This document shows, piece after piece, positions 21,432-32,500 of a stretch of DNA of 64,000 bases; position 1 is the stretch's first letter, and each line of letters starts with the position of its first letter. The notes under the pieces were generated by a model, which saw only the letters and a program-made list of their open reading frames with translations, had not been told where the DNA came from and did not search any database. Origin of the DNA: Rehmannia glutinosa (lineage: Eukaryota > Streptophyta > Magnoliopsida > Lamiales > Orobanchaceae); contig CM071932.1 of the NCBI GenBank assembly GCA_016081115.2, forward strand, positions 62,408,334-62,472,333. The letters are read 5' to 3'. Both the position numbers and the translations under genes were made by a program.

Positions 21432-22145
21432 AAGCTTACCACTGCCCCAGTCTGGACTATTCCTTCAGGTACTAATGAATTCGTTGTTTACAGTGACGCT
21501 TCTTACCAAGGTTTAGGATCTGTTTTAATGCAACACGGTAAGGTTATTGCTTATGCGTCTAGACAACTTAAACCATACGCGATGTCTTATCCTACTCATG
21601 ACCTTGAGCTAGCTGCAGTTGTTTTTGCTTTAAAGATATGGAGACATTATCTATACGGTGCCACATTTCAAATTTTCACTGATCACAAAAGCTTGAAATA
21701 CTTATTGAATCAGAAAGAGTTGAACATGCGTCAAAGAAGATGGCTTGAATTGCTGAAAGATTATGATTGTACTATCGAATATCATCCAGGGAAAGCTAAT
21801 GTTGTTGCTGATGCTTTGAGCCAAAAATCTTATGGTACTGTTTCTTATTTCTCGGTGCATGCTTTACCGTATCTACTAGATATGAGAAAGATGAATGTTG
21901 AATTGAATGTAAATGACATGGGTGTTTTATATGCTTCACTTGGTGTTCGTCCTGTGATGATTGAAAGAATTAAACGAGCACAATTTTGTGATGATAAACT
22001 GACCAGTATTGCAGAAAAAGTGAAACAAGGAAATAGTACATCATTTGTTCTGAATAGTGATGGTAGTTTGACGATTAATAATCGACTTTGTGTCCCTGAT
22101 GTTGATGACGTAAGGCATGAGATAATGGAAGAGGCTCATACTGCA
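21432..22145 (+). pseudogene. Gypsy-1 RNase H
   Basis: The open frame starts at the junction with KLTTAPVWTIPSGTNEFVVY and continues GKVIAYASRQLKPYAMSYPT, TDHKSLKYLLNQKELNMRQR and YHPGKANVVADALSQKS, the gypsy RNase H with its DAS and TDHKSL motifs. It removes RNA from the RNA:DNA hybrid. The upstream reverse transcriptase is absent. The frame ends at the stop near 22155, where a small deletion has shifted it relative to integrase. Confidence 0.9.
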
Positions 22146-22900
22146 CATGATTGGTAATACAAAAATGTATCAGACCTTAAAAAGCCATTATTGGTGGCCC
22201 AGAATGAAGAAAGATGTAGCCGAGTATATTTCGAGATGCTTAACTTGCCAGCAAATTAAAGCAGAGCATCAGGCACCAGTAGGTAAATTGCATCCATTAT
22301 CTATTCCTGTTTGGAAGTGGGAGCTTATTACTATGGATTTCCTTTATGGTCTGCCTTTGACACCGAGGAAAAATGATGCAGTTTGGGTTATTGTTGATCG
22401 ACTAACAAAGTCAGCTCACTTTTTACCATTTAGATGGGGTTCTACTATAGAATATCTGGCGAAACGATATGCAAATGAGATTGTTAGACTACATGGTGTA
22501 CCCTTGTCTATTGTTTCAGATCGCGATCCTCGTTTTACGTCTAGATTTTGGGGTAGCTTACAACAGGCATTAGGCACTAAGTTACATTTTAGTACAGCAT
22601 TTCATTCACAAACAGATGGGCAGTCAGAAAGGACTATTCAGACTCTTGAAGATATGCTTCGGGCATGTGTTCTGGAATTTAAAGGCTCTTGGGATGAATA
22701 CATTGCGTTGATGGAATTTGCATACAATAATCAACATCACAGCAGTATTGGTATGGCGCCTTATGAAGCATTATATGGTAGGAAATGTAGGAGTCCAGTA
22801 TGTTGGGATGAAGAGGGAATACGATTACTGGAAGGCCCAGATCTGATAGACAAAAGAGTTATATTGACCAACATAGATGGGAAATGGAATACGAAGTTGG
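22146..22900 (+). pseudogene. Gypsy-1 integrase
   Basis: NTKMYQTLKSHYWWPRMKKD and CLTCQQIKAEHQAPVG form the zinc-binding start, missing its first histidines because of the frame break. The catalytic core follows with WELITMDFLYGLPLTP, VIVDRLTKSAHFLPF, IVSDRDPRFTSRFWG and FHSQTDGQSERTIQTLEDML, showing all three acidic residues. It joins cDNA to chromosomal DNA. After GPDLID the frame is lost near 22860 by a further small deletion. Confidence 0.9.
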
Positions 22901-23330
22901 TGAGAAAGTATTTCTCCGTGTTTCCGCTTGGAAAGGTATTCTCAGATTTGGAAAGAAAGGTAAATTGAGTCCTCGTTATATCGGTCCTTATGAAATACTT
23001 GAAAAAGTTGGACCATTAGCTTATAGGCTTGCCCTGCCACCTGAATTGTCCCAGATTCATAATGTGTTCAATGTCAGTATGCTTCGTCGATACAGATTAG
23101 ACCCGTCACATGTTCTTCGAGATGAACCAGTTGAAATTGCTGATAATCTGAGTTATGTCGAAGAACCAGTTGGAATAGTGGGATACAAAGAAAAACAACT
23201 TAGAAACATAATGATTCCATTGGTAAAAGTGTTGTGGAGAAATCATTCTAGAGAAGAAGCTACATGGGAAACGGAACAACATATGAGAGAGCAATATTCG
23301 TGGTTATTTACTGATACATGTACAAATTTC
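22884..23330 (+). pseudogene. Gypsy-1 integrase C-terminus with chromodomain-like end
   Basis: MEYEVGEKVFLRVSAWKG, KLSPRYIGPYEILEKVGPLA and HNVFNVSMLRRYRLDPSH are the standard C-terminal integrase region. EPVGIVGYKEKQLRNIMIPL, VKVLWRNHSREEATWETEQH and MREQYSWLF form the chromodomain-like end of chromovirus integrases, which directs insertion to chromatin. The stretch from 22884 is open, but it is out of frame with the core. Confidence 0.88.
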
Positions 23331-23344
23331 GAGGACGAAATTTT

Positions 23345-23359
23345 TAAGGGGAGGAGAAT
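23345..23359 (+). other. Gypsy-1 polypurine tract
   Basis: TAAGGGGAGGAGAAT lies directly before the 3' LTR start TGTCATAACC. Confidence 0.85.
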
Positions 23360-25752
23360 TGTCATAACCCAAAACATTGCATTTTGATTATCAGGGTTAA
23401 TTAACCATAAGTATAATTTACATGCATTTGGATATTTTATAATTACATTAGGTATTAATATATTTGAAATTGTCGGGACACACAAGGTAAATTTATTGGC
23501 GAGAGGTAACACTGATGTGTTATTTGGGGTAAGACATTATAACACGATTTAATTAGGAGATTAAAATTGTACACAAAAGAGTGTCATAATATATATAATT
23601 AAGTCATTTTATGAAAATTATTCAAAGATAGTTAGGTTATTATATTATTATTGAAGATAATAATATGAAAGTTAAATAGTTATAACAATAATTTTAATTT
23701 TAATGCAAAAACCCTTACATACATATTAATATATATATTCTGATACGTGTGTAGTCTAATATGTGTGTGTGTCCTGGTAATGTTTTAGTGCATTCAATTT
23801 TTATATTCATGGTAAAATGTGTAATGGCTAGGTATATGCATGCATGATCAGGAGTGGGTATATATATATATATTTATATGTATGTCTATCTTGTAATATA
23901 CATATTTTTGTGTGCTAGTCTTGATGGGTGCCGGCCACTAAACTGACTTATACAAGGGATCATGGATATTTGAACACATATACATAATCAAGATAGACAT
24001 AAAACTATTATATAGGTATTTCCATTCTCCTCCCACCGCCTTTGACCAATTATAAGATAAAAATAGTATTACATTTTCATTTTGCTCAAGTACAGAAACA
24101 GAACACCTACATATCGAGAAAGCTAAGAAAATGGAGAGAGAATGATCAGTGGTGAAACAAAGAAAATAGAGAAATTAAAGTAGAAAAATAAAATAGAGTC
24201 GGAAAAAAACAGAGACTACAAGCAGATTTGCATACGTCGGAACAATTGGTAAGCGGATTCAAAATTTTCTTTTTCTTTATCTAAAATCGGTCATAATAGA
24301 ATATTTTATAATATTAATATTTCTTTTATATTCTGCTATGAATTTAATGGGAAAACAGCTAAAGAAATCCAATATATATGTGTATACGTCTATGCAGGTA
24401 TTAAATATTAATTGTAATTGCAAAGGAGTAAAAGATTCAGAATTTTGTAAGAATAGCTAGAATGATGTATATATATATATATATTCTTTACAGCAAAAAT
24501 TCTGAGAAATAAATAAATAAAAATACTAAAAATAATTATATTGATAAGTGTATTATAAGATAATGAACTTGAAATGGATTATGTAATTAACAGAGTTAGG
24601 ATCATAATAACTAGAGTCTCCTTATAGGTACAGGTCAGATATATCATACATACAACTTCATTAAAGTTGAATTTATTGTTTTGAATCTGGTGATATATTT
24701 TGATATGTTAATAGGTTAAAATCTCGATAAAGAAGTAAACAAGGCCGAGTAGGCGAATAATGCTGGGATAAGCACACCACTTGTAAGTATAATCTTTTTA
24801 ACTTGTTATTTGACTTGTGTGATTATATGATTATTATGTTGGAATGAATTATTTACTTATTTGGCTACAACGATTAGTAGCTTATCGTGCCCTAATGTGA
24901 TTTGCATGATTCTCTATGTGATCTTTATGTGATGAGATGGATATAAAATTGAGATATATGATCTCTATGTGATGACATTGAAATGGAATTGAGATATGCG
25001 ATCTCTACTGATATTACTGATACGGAAAGGAAATATGTGATTAAAGAAATGCATTCATCAGAGATTAATGGATTCTGTTATAGCCACTAATGACCTTGAA
25101 TCATAGAATTACAGTCATCCAGAATTTCTGGATTACAGAGTACCGTACGGCCACCCCGAGTTCACTGAACTCTACGTGAAATAAAGAATTACAGAGTGCC
25201 ATGGCCATCTTCGTGATCACGATTTATTCTTGGTATTAGCTGGCCCATAACAGTAAAAGAAAATTATCAAGCACGTGCATTTATATGTTTATAAATGATA
25301 TGATCAATTGATTGTGATAATGTGTTTGTGTGACGGTAAATAACTTGATATTAGACTATACTTGCTGAGCTTGCAACTCACCAAATGCAATGTTGCCAAT
25401 TTTTAGTTACTGTAGATAAATTTGATCCGTGAGGGTGATAGAAGTTAAAGCATGGACCAAAGGTCGGCCGGCTGGATTTCCATCCTTCTCCCTCAGCTCA
25501 TCATTTGCATTTCATATAGGGAGTCTATTTTGGTATGTATATAAAAGAGCACGGTCGTTAATGTTATGTAATATGGATAAATGCACGTGTGTAAATATAT
25601 GTTGTGAAATCTTTTAAGGTGATTCCGCTTGCGAAAAGAAAAGGTTATAGTTGATGATTAACGTATTAATCTTATGTGCGATACAGTTGTACTGCCTATG
25701 AACTATAGTTTTGTGCTATATAAATACATGTTACAGGGGTAAGGGTGTTACA
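23360..25752 (+). repeat. Gypsy-1 3' LTR (2.4 kb)
   Basis: Begins TGTCATAACCCAAAACATTG and ends AAGGGTGTTACA, followed by CCTAT. It matches the 5' LTR end to end with scattered changes. The short open frame at 25429-25617 has a partner at 12537-12725, but this follows from LTR identity and is not evidence for a gene. Confidence 0.92.
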
Positions 25753-25880
25753 CCTATTCGGCTAGGCATCGGAACATGATAGTCTCCAATATTTCTTTTT
25801 GTTTGTTTCCCATTTGGATGTGATGGATTTGTTCCTTCGCCAGCTTGATTCGCTCGTCCATCATTGTTGCATCCAAAAAT
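25753..25880 (-). pseudogene. Middle portion of third AGL80-like MADS pseudogene
   Basis: Minus-strand translation from about 25870 gives MDERIKLAKEQIHHIQMGNK, then KEILETIMFRCLAE and a TAG, corresponding to the region after the MADS domain in AGL80-like proteins (RI-K-KEQ---KEM---MF-CL). The first five bases repeat the CCTAT duplication, and the reading continues into 10445-10087 on the other side of Gypsy-1. The N-terminal MADS domain itself is not seen upstream (25880-26540), so the gene had lost its DNA-binding part. Confidence 0.75.
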
Positions 25881-26770
25881 ATAAATAAAAAAGCACTATT
25901 TAAAATCTATAATAAATAACTTCAAATTAATGAAATAAGAACTTAGGTCATGCTGGTAACACATGATTGGCAATATACATACAACAATAAATAACAGATA
26001 AAATCCTAGTTCATCCATGAGAAAATTTTGAATAAAACTTTTCAAGTCAAAGCCATCAAATTTACCTATTCATATGCATCACAAATCAGTAAGACAAGCC
26101 ATAATTATTTTTTTTAAATTTCAAGATGTGAAATAAATAGTTTGATATTTGTAAGGGAAAATGTCCAAAACCTCAATGTTTATAATATTAATTTCAAATT
26201 TTTAGACTATGACAACTAGGTACTGGGTATGTGTTAATTAATGTATCTAGGATGATTAATATTATTCATGTATATTTGGGTTGACAAATGAATCTAGATA
26301 GAAAGTAAGTGCATATGCACACATATTTAATAAAGTTCCTAAGTTAATAGTCATTTGTGATTAGTATAAATATGTTGTATGCGGGTAACATTTACAAGAG
26401 ATCTAGTAGAGATAGTGAATACAAACAAAAAATCATTTGTTTTCTCTTCCTAGTATATTCCTTGAGTAATATTTTAATATAATTCTTGGGGCATCTTATC
26501 AAATGCTCTTCTATGCTCATAAATATATAATAGTTTTGTGTTAGCTTACATTTTCATGGGGGATTTGAGAGTGGGATGAGGGATGAGGGATTCGGAAATC
26601 GTAGTTAAATCCACATCCTTGTTTGACTTATAAATCAAAACCGAAGGATTTCAAATCCCTCTTTACGTTTTAGTTCATTTCTAAATGATTTAAAATCTCT
26701 CAGAAAATCTAGTCATTTGAATCCATTCTTTGTTTTCCCCTTTATGCACAATTGCACATCTTAATTACTG
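25881..26770. other. Non-coding AT-rich stretch with possible transposon debris
   Basis: No protein similarity found. The part 26200-26510 has an LTR-like look (AGTATAAATATG near 26361, followed by short direct phrases) but no partner. The part 26590-26730 (CTTATAAATCAAAACCGAAGG with nearby ATTTCAAATCC) resembles small hAT-type MITEs, without confirmed ends. Confidence 0.35.
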
Positions 26771-26776
26771 GGAATA

Positions 26777-27158
26777 ATGATCAACCCATTCAACAACTCA
26801 ATTCCAGTTTTGCACTTAAGGATCTTGGCACACTTGACTATTTTTTTGGGTATTCAAGTGAAATCTACAGCTACTGCCTTGTATCTATCTCATACCAAGT
26901 ACATCAAAGATCTTCTTAACAAAGTCAACATGGTTACAACTCCAATGACCTCCAACCTTAAACTTTCATACATGGTGGTTCTATTGTGGGCAATGTTCAC
27001 AAGTGTAGAAGCACCATTGGGGCATTGCAATACGTCACAATTACTAGGCCAGAAATTGCCTTTGCAGTAAATTAGGTGTGCCAATTTATGTAGCAACCCC
27101 AGGAAGAGAATTAGAAGGCAGTCAAATGCATACTGAGATATCTAAGTGGCACAATGGA
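26777..27158 (+). pseudogene. Copia-3 reverse transcriptase end
   Basis: Shifted frames give FALKDLGTLDYF, then LGIQVKSTATALYLSHTKYI, KDLLNKVNMV and PMTSNLKLS, then ALQYVTITRPEIAFAVN-stop-VCQFM and AVKCILRYL. This is the copia RT thumb and connection to RNase H. The catalytic YVDD and everything upstream are missing. Stops and frameshifts are frequent, so the copy is long dead. Confidence 0.85.
27154..27158. repeat. Target site duplication of rearranged LTR block, left copy
   Basis: ATGGA before TGTGAGGCCCC is repeated at 34800-34804 immediately after GGGGCGTGACA. Confidence 0.92.
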
Positions 27159-30100
27159 TGTGAGGCCCCATATTTTTCAACCGTAGATGGCACGATCGCG
27201 AGTATTCTTTTTTCAATAATTTTTTTTAAATATTCCGATAATTTATTCTTATATTTACTATTTATTTTATGATTCATATTATGTTAATGGATTTAGAATC
27301 GGTTATCTATTTCATCTTAATGGTCTTTGAAAACTATCTACTACAAAATTATTTTTTTTTTTTTTTAAAAAAATACAATACCTTTGTGTTGAAAGATCAT
27401 TTAGTAAACATTATATTTTCAAAACAATAGTACTTGAGGTTTACCTTATATAAAAATCCAACTTTTATATTGAAATAGCAAGTGTCTCATACTTGATTTT
27501 GTCAACTTACTTATTACTTGATTTCACTAAATTATACTTGGAATAATTTTTATTTTATGGTGTTTGTTAATGACACTTATTTTCACTTCTTTAACCTTTG
27601 TCGATTTCTTCAACATTTAACACGGGCTTTTAACCGGTTCAACTTGTTCTTGAGCGACTAGCTAATAAAACTATTTTAGCAAACATATTTATTTTTATTT
27701 TAAAATTTTCGAAATTAAGATTTATATATTTCAAAATAATTGTATAATTTAATTAATTATTTGATTGATATTTTTTTTCTAGTAACATTGATTTAAAATT
27801 TTATTTGGTACCTTAGATTTTAAGTGATGATACTATATTTGAGAATTATTAGACACCTTATAACTTAGATGACTCATTACATAAATGATTATGAAATTGA
27901 TAAGTGATTATGATGTTTATAAGTGGGATTTTGGACATAATTGGTACCAACTATCACCAACCAACTTGAGACAAAAAAAAAAAAGAAGAAAAACGAGATT
28001 TTGGAGGGGATGGGTCGTCCATTATGTGGTATGAATCAAGATGACTTTTAAAAATTAGAACACCCATCAATTCTTGTAGATTATTCCCCACTTTACCACT
28101 CCATCCTATTTTATTCACCATATTTCCCCACCTTCTTATTCTTTATCACATTCAAACCTTCAACCTTGACTAACCCAATCCCTTGACCCATTTTGTCCCC
28201 CATGCCAGACACACCAACAAACAAATAGGACAAAAAAATAAAATAAAGAATGTGTGTGTGTTTGTAGGTTGTACACGGCCATGGCCAAAGTGGAAGAAAA
28301 ATATGTATTTGGTCACTTCAATTCATCTCACTCTCTCATTTCCTCTCCAAAGTAATCCTAACACTTAGAAAACTCTCTCTAAACCAAAACACAAAATTCT
28401 CCATTCTTAAACTCGAAGGACCGAAAACTTGGGTCAAGGTAAGAAAAATTTCGTTCTTTCATCTTCATCTTGTCATCTTGAAATCTCTAAGCCTATCTCC
28501 TTCATTTACTAACTTGGTGAATTTTTCTCTTTTGAGATACAAACATAAGCTCACATCTTCATGAACTTAAAGAAATCAAGATTTGGTCATTAGCTTGAAG
28601 AGGACCTTCAAGCAATTTCTAGAAACAAGACTTAAGGTAAGAAATTGAGCTTGTAGCACCTTCTTCTTCTTCCCCTTAAAAATTCAAATTTTTGACTCCA
28701 CCATTTTCACTTTTATAGGTTTAGGGGCTGACCATAGAAGCCTTGTTTGAGGGTGAACAAGATAATTATTTTTGAGACCTCCTACTTGACAAAAATTCCC
28801 ACTACACAAGGTAAGTGTAGTACTTGACCATTTCTTCCTTCTTCTTTCTTCTTGTTTTAATTCTCCATTTTCTAACCCCAATTGTTTTTTTATTTTGGTA
28901 TTTCTTGACTTAGGGGCTGACCTAAGTGAGATTATTACCAAGTGTGATTCTCCTTTTTTTTTTTTTTTCACCAACAATTCAATTTATAAGGTGGGTGGAA
29001 AAACTCTTTCAACTTCTAGGTGTTTTTGTTAAAATACATGTAGAATTTTGATCATGAGCCCATGAGATATATAATTTATGTATTGCATGTCAATTTTATG
29101 TATCAAGTCATGAAATTTCTCAAGTGTTGCTCAAAATTGCTAATTATTGAACTTTAGGTGCATGCATGTACAAAATTGCTCAAAATTGATGAATTCTTGT
29201 ATGTATTGGACATGGATGTGTATAATCTTTGAAATCCATGTTTTGGATGACTTATAACCAGGACAAGTCGAGCATAATTGATTAAATTTCAATTTTGGAC
29301 TTAAAAATGCAAAAATGGAAAGTTGGTGGACTAAATTGCAAGAAAATAAATTTTAAAGGACCCCTCTGCAAATTTCGAATTTTGGGACTGTACTCAGATT
29401 CAAAAATAACTTTTGGACATTTTAATAAAGTTTTAAGAGTTTTAAGATAAATAAAATCAACCTTTAAAAGCCCAAGGACTAGATTGTAAAATTTTGAAAG
29501 TTTAAGGGCTACTTTGCAAATTTTGAAACTGTACCAGACCTTAATTTTAAAATTTGAAATTTTTACTCTTAAGGTACTGGAAATGACATATTTTAAATGT
29601 ATTCCAAAAATCCAAATGTTTAGGGGTTGGAAAGTAATTTTTCTAAAATTGAGGGACTAAAGTGTAAAAGACTAAACTTGAGGACCCAAATGAAATTTCC
29701 AGGACTTATGCAGCCCATGCATCTGAAAATACTAACTTAACTATAACTTAATTATATTTTGGACCCAAGGTTCAAATTTCATAACAATTGGACCTCTAAA
29801 AGCCTTAAGGGCAAATATTTCAAAATGGGACAAAAATGAGATTTTTAAAAGTTAAAGGACCTACACTTATTTATTTTAAATCATGCTTTTGTCACAATAT
29901 CCTACTAATCTTAGTGACATTTTCCAACTGGAATGACATTAAAATCCCTTCCGGTTTGTGAGTTCCGATTATTTTAAACTTAAGGCCCGAAATGACAATT
30001 TTTACAAATTTGGGGCCAATATGAGAATTTTATAAAACACTCGACCTCAAAACATTAAAAACCTGAATCTCTGGACAATTTGGAGAATTTAGGAACTGGC

Positions 30101-30640
30101 CTCTTAATTTTTCAAGGTCGGGATATTTATTTATTCAATTTTTAACCCCAAACGTTTTGGTTTTTACAAAACGGGGCTAAAATGTAATTTTTCTTTTATA
30201 AAGGACCTAACTCAAACTATTTTCCCTTTTACTAAAATAGCCCTGGACCCTCTGACTTGGAGATTTAATTAAAGTATTTTATTTTCTCAAAAACCCTTGA
30301 CTTATTGGACCGATTCGACCGATCAATACACGATTGCGGGGCGACTTCATCGTCTTGCGGTTTTGAATCTATAACGGGACTTATGCTCCACCTAATCTTT
30401 CAAGATATCGAAGATTGCTTATCCTTCCGATAATCATCTTCATCCAAATAACTCCACCAACGCCATATTGCTACACGTGAATTTTCAAAATTGCTCCCGA
30501 ATCGCTTCTAATCAATCAATAATACTCATTTTGCTGTTTGATCGTCAGATTTGTATTTACTTTTCCGCTCGAGTCAACTTGGTGTGTCGAGCTCATAGTC
30601 GGAATGGATACGTTGGGGATGGAACCGAGTCTATCACAAG
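27159..30640 (+). repeat. Segment A of rearranged LTR block (forward)
   Basis: Starts with the family terminus and carries landmarks in forward order. These are pyrimidine-rich leader text near 28040-28700, GCAAAAATGGAAAGTTGGTGGAC near 29309, ACCGATTCGACCGATCAATAC near 30309 and GAGTCAACTTGGTGTGTCGAGC near 30572. It breaks off at GGATGGAACCGAGTCTATCA. Confidence 0.78.
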
Positions 30641-32500
30641 AAACGAGTCTATCAACAACAACAAGAAGTAGTAAATCCAACAAGCGGAGTACAAAGGCTC
30701 AATCCAGCCGGTTCAAAGATCTTCAACGAAGTCCTCATCTAAAGGTTAGAAAACGGTGGGGATGAGACAAATCTCAGTGGATGGGGTGATCGTTTGCAAG
30801 TGTGGCGATATATAGTTAATGCGAAAACATTATATGAAAACGTGTGAGTATGATGCATGAATTCACACACAGTCCACAAGCGTCGTGATAAATATATTTA
30901 AGTAATAGACTTATACAGTTTGAGAAAACAGTTTGTGGTCACACAGGCACTATGTGATTCAGGCAAGACAGGTAGGATCGCGTACGGAATGTAACGCCAA
31001 TCCTATGCAAGATAATTAATGGTTGCGTACGGATTTGTAGCGCCAACCAATGCAAAACAAGTAGCGGTTGCGTACGGATTTGTAGAGCCAACCAAACGGG
31101 TCCGATAACTCCGGAATCGCGTGGATCAGACAGCGATTCCTTCGTTCTTCCTTGTAACTCCCCAGGCAAGATGGTCCAAGACCTGTCACCTTATCGCTCC
31201 GTAGGCAATGACAAAATCCACAGTGGAGCTTGCAAGGCTCGGATCTGTCATAATCATGATTATACCTCAAGTACTACGACCCGCTTCCCTTGGACACTCC
31301 GTCCCTCGATTGCGGGATTAGGGACGATGGGGGAAGAGTGGAATAGCGGCCGAGCTGCCGGTTCCATCCCCGACGTATCCATTCCTTGTGAGCTCGATAC
31401 ACCAGGTTGATTTCAGCAGAAAGTAAACACAAGTCTGCAGTGATCAACCAGCAATCGAGTATTATTGATTCAGGGAAGCAGTTCAGGAAAATTTTTGAAA
31501 ATTCACGTGTAGCAATATGGCGTTGGTGGAGTTATTTGGATGAAGATGATTATCGGAAGGATAAGCAATCTTCGATATCTTGAAAGATTAGGTGGAACAT
31601 AAGTCCCGTTTTAGATTCAAAACCGCAAAACGAGGAAGTCGCCCCGCAATCGTGTATTGATCGGTCGAATCGGTCCGATAAGTCAAGGGTTTTTGAGAAA
31701 ATAAGATACTTGAATTAAATCTCCAAGTCAGAGGGTCGAGGGCTATTTTAGTAAAAGGGAAAATAGTTTGAGTTAGGTCCTCTATAAAAGAAAAATTACA
31801 ATTTAGCCCCGTTTTGTAAAAACCAAAACTTTTGGGGTTAAAAATTGAATAAATAAATATCCCGACCTTGAAAAATTATGAGGTCAGTTCCTAAATTCTC
31901 CAAATTGTCCAGAGATTCAGGTTTTTAAAGTTTTGAGGTCGAGGTTTTTATAAAATTCTCAAATTGGCCCCAAATTTGTAAAAATTGTCACAAACTGGAA
32001 GGGCTTTTAATGTGATTCCAGTTGGAAAATGTCACTAAGGTTAGTAAGATATTGGGACAAAAGCAGTTTTTAAAATAAATAAGTGTAGGTCCTTTAAGTT
32101 TTGAAAATCTCTTTTTTGTCCCATTTTGAAATATTTGCCCTTAAGGCTTTTAGGGGTCCAATTGTTATGAAATTTGAACCTTGGGTCCAAAATATAATTA
32201 AGTTATAGTTAAGTTAGTATTTCCAGGTGCATGGGCTGCATAAGTCCTGGAAATTTCATTTGGGTCCTCAAGTTTAGTCTTTTACACTTTAGTCCCTCAA
32301 TTTTAGAAAAATTACTTTCCAAGCCTTAAATATTTGGATTTTTGGAATACATTTAAAATATGTCATTTCCAGTACCTTAAGAGTAAAAATTTCAAATTTT
32401 AAAATTAAGATCTGGTACAGTTTCAAAATTTGTAAAGTAGCCCTTAAACTTTCAAAATTTTACAATCTAGTCCATGGGCTTTTGAAATATTTGCCCTTAA
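30641..32500 (-). repeat. Segment B of rearranged LTR block (inverted)
   Basis: This reads as the reverse complement of family LTR sequence. CCAACAAGCGGAGTACAAAGG, GTGTGGCGATATATAGTTAATG, GGTGTATCGAGCTCACAAGG and CGATCGGTCGAATCGGTCC-type text appear in reversed order relative to segments A and C. Segment B and the facing parts of A and C form inverted repeats longer than 1 kb. Confidence 0.82.

Larger units (their letters stand above)
10446..25752 (+). mobile_element. Gypsy-1: chromovirus-type LTR retrotransposon, nested and deleted
   Basis: Two ~2.4 kb LTRs (TGTCATAACCC...GGGTGTTACA) bound the element and CCTAT flanks it on both sides. Inside are a primer site, an intact first part of gag, then a minus-strand SIRE-like copia (13701-21431), then RNase H, integrase and chromodomain-type C-terminus. 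The gag zinc knuckle, protease and reverse transcriptase are missing, evidently removed by the deletion at the 21431 junction. Long LTRs and the C-terminal chromodomain-like region suggest a Tekay/Del-type chromovirus; the lineage is inferred. Confidence 0.93.

Noticed and set aside
30939..31410. Several open frames on both strands with repeated peptide phrases
   Set aside because: They lie in inverted LTR sequence; the repeated peptides come from short DNA repeats (GGTTGCGTACGGATTTGTAG) in the LTR.
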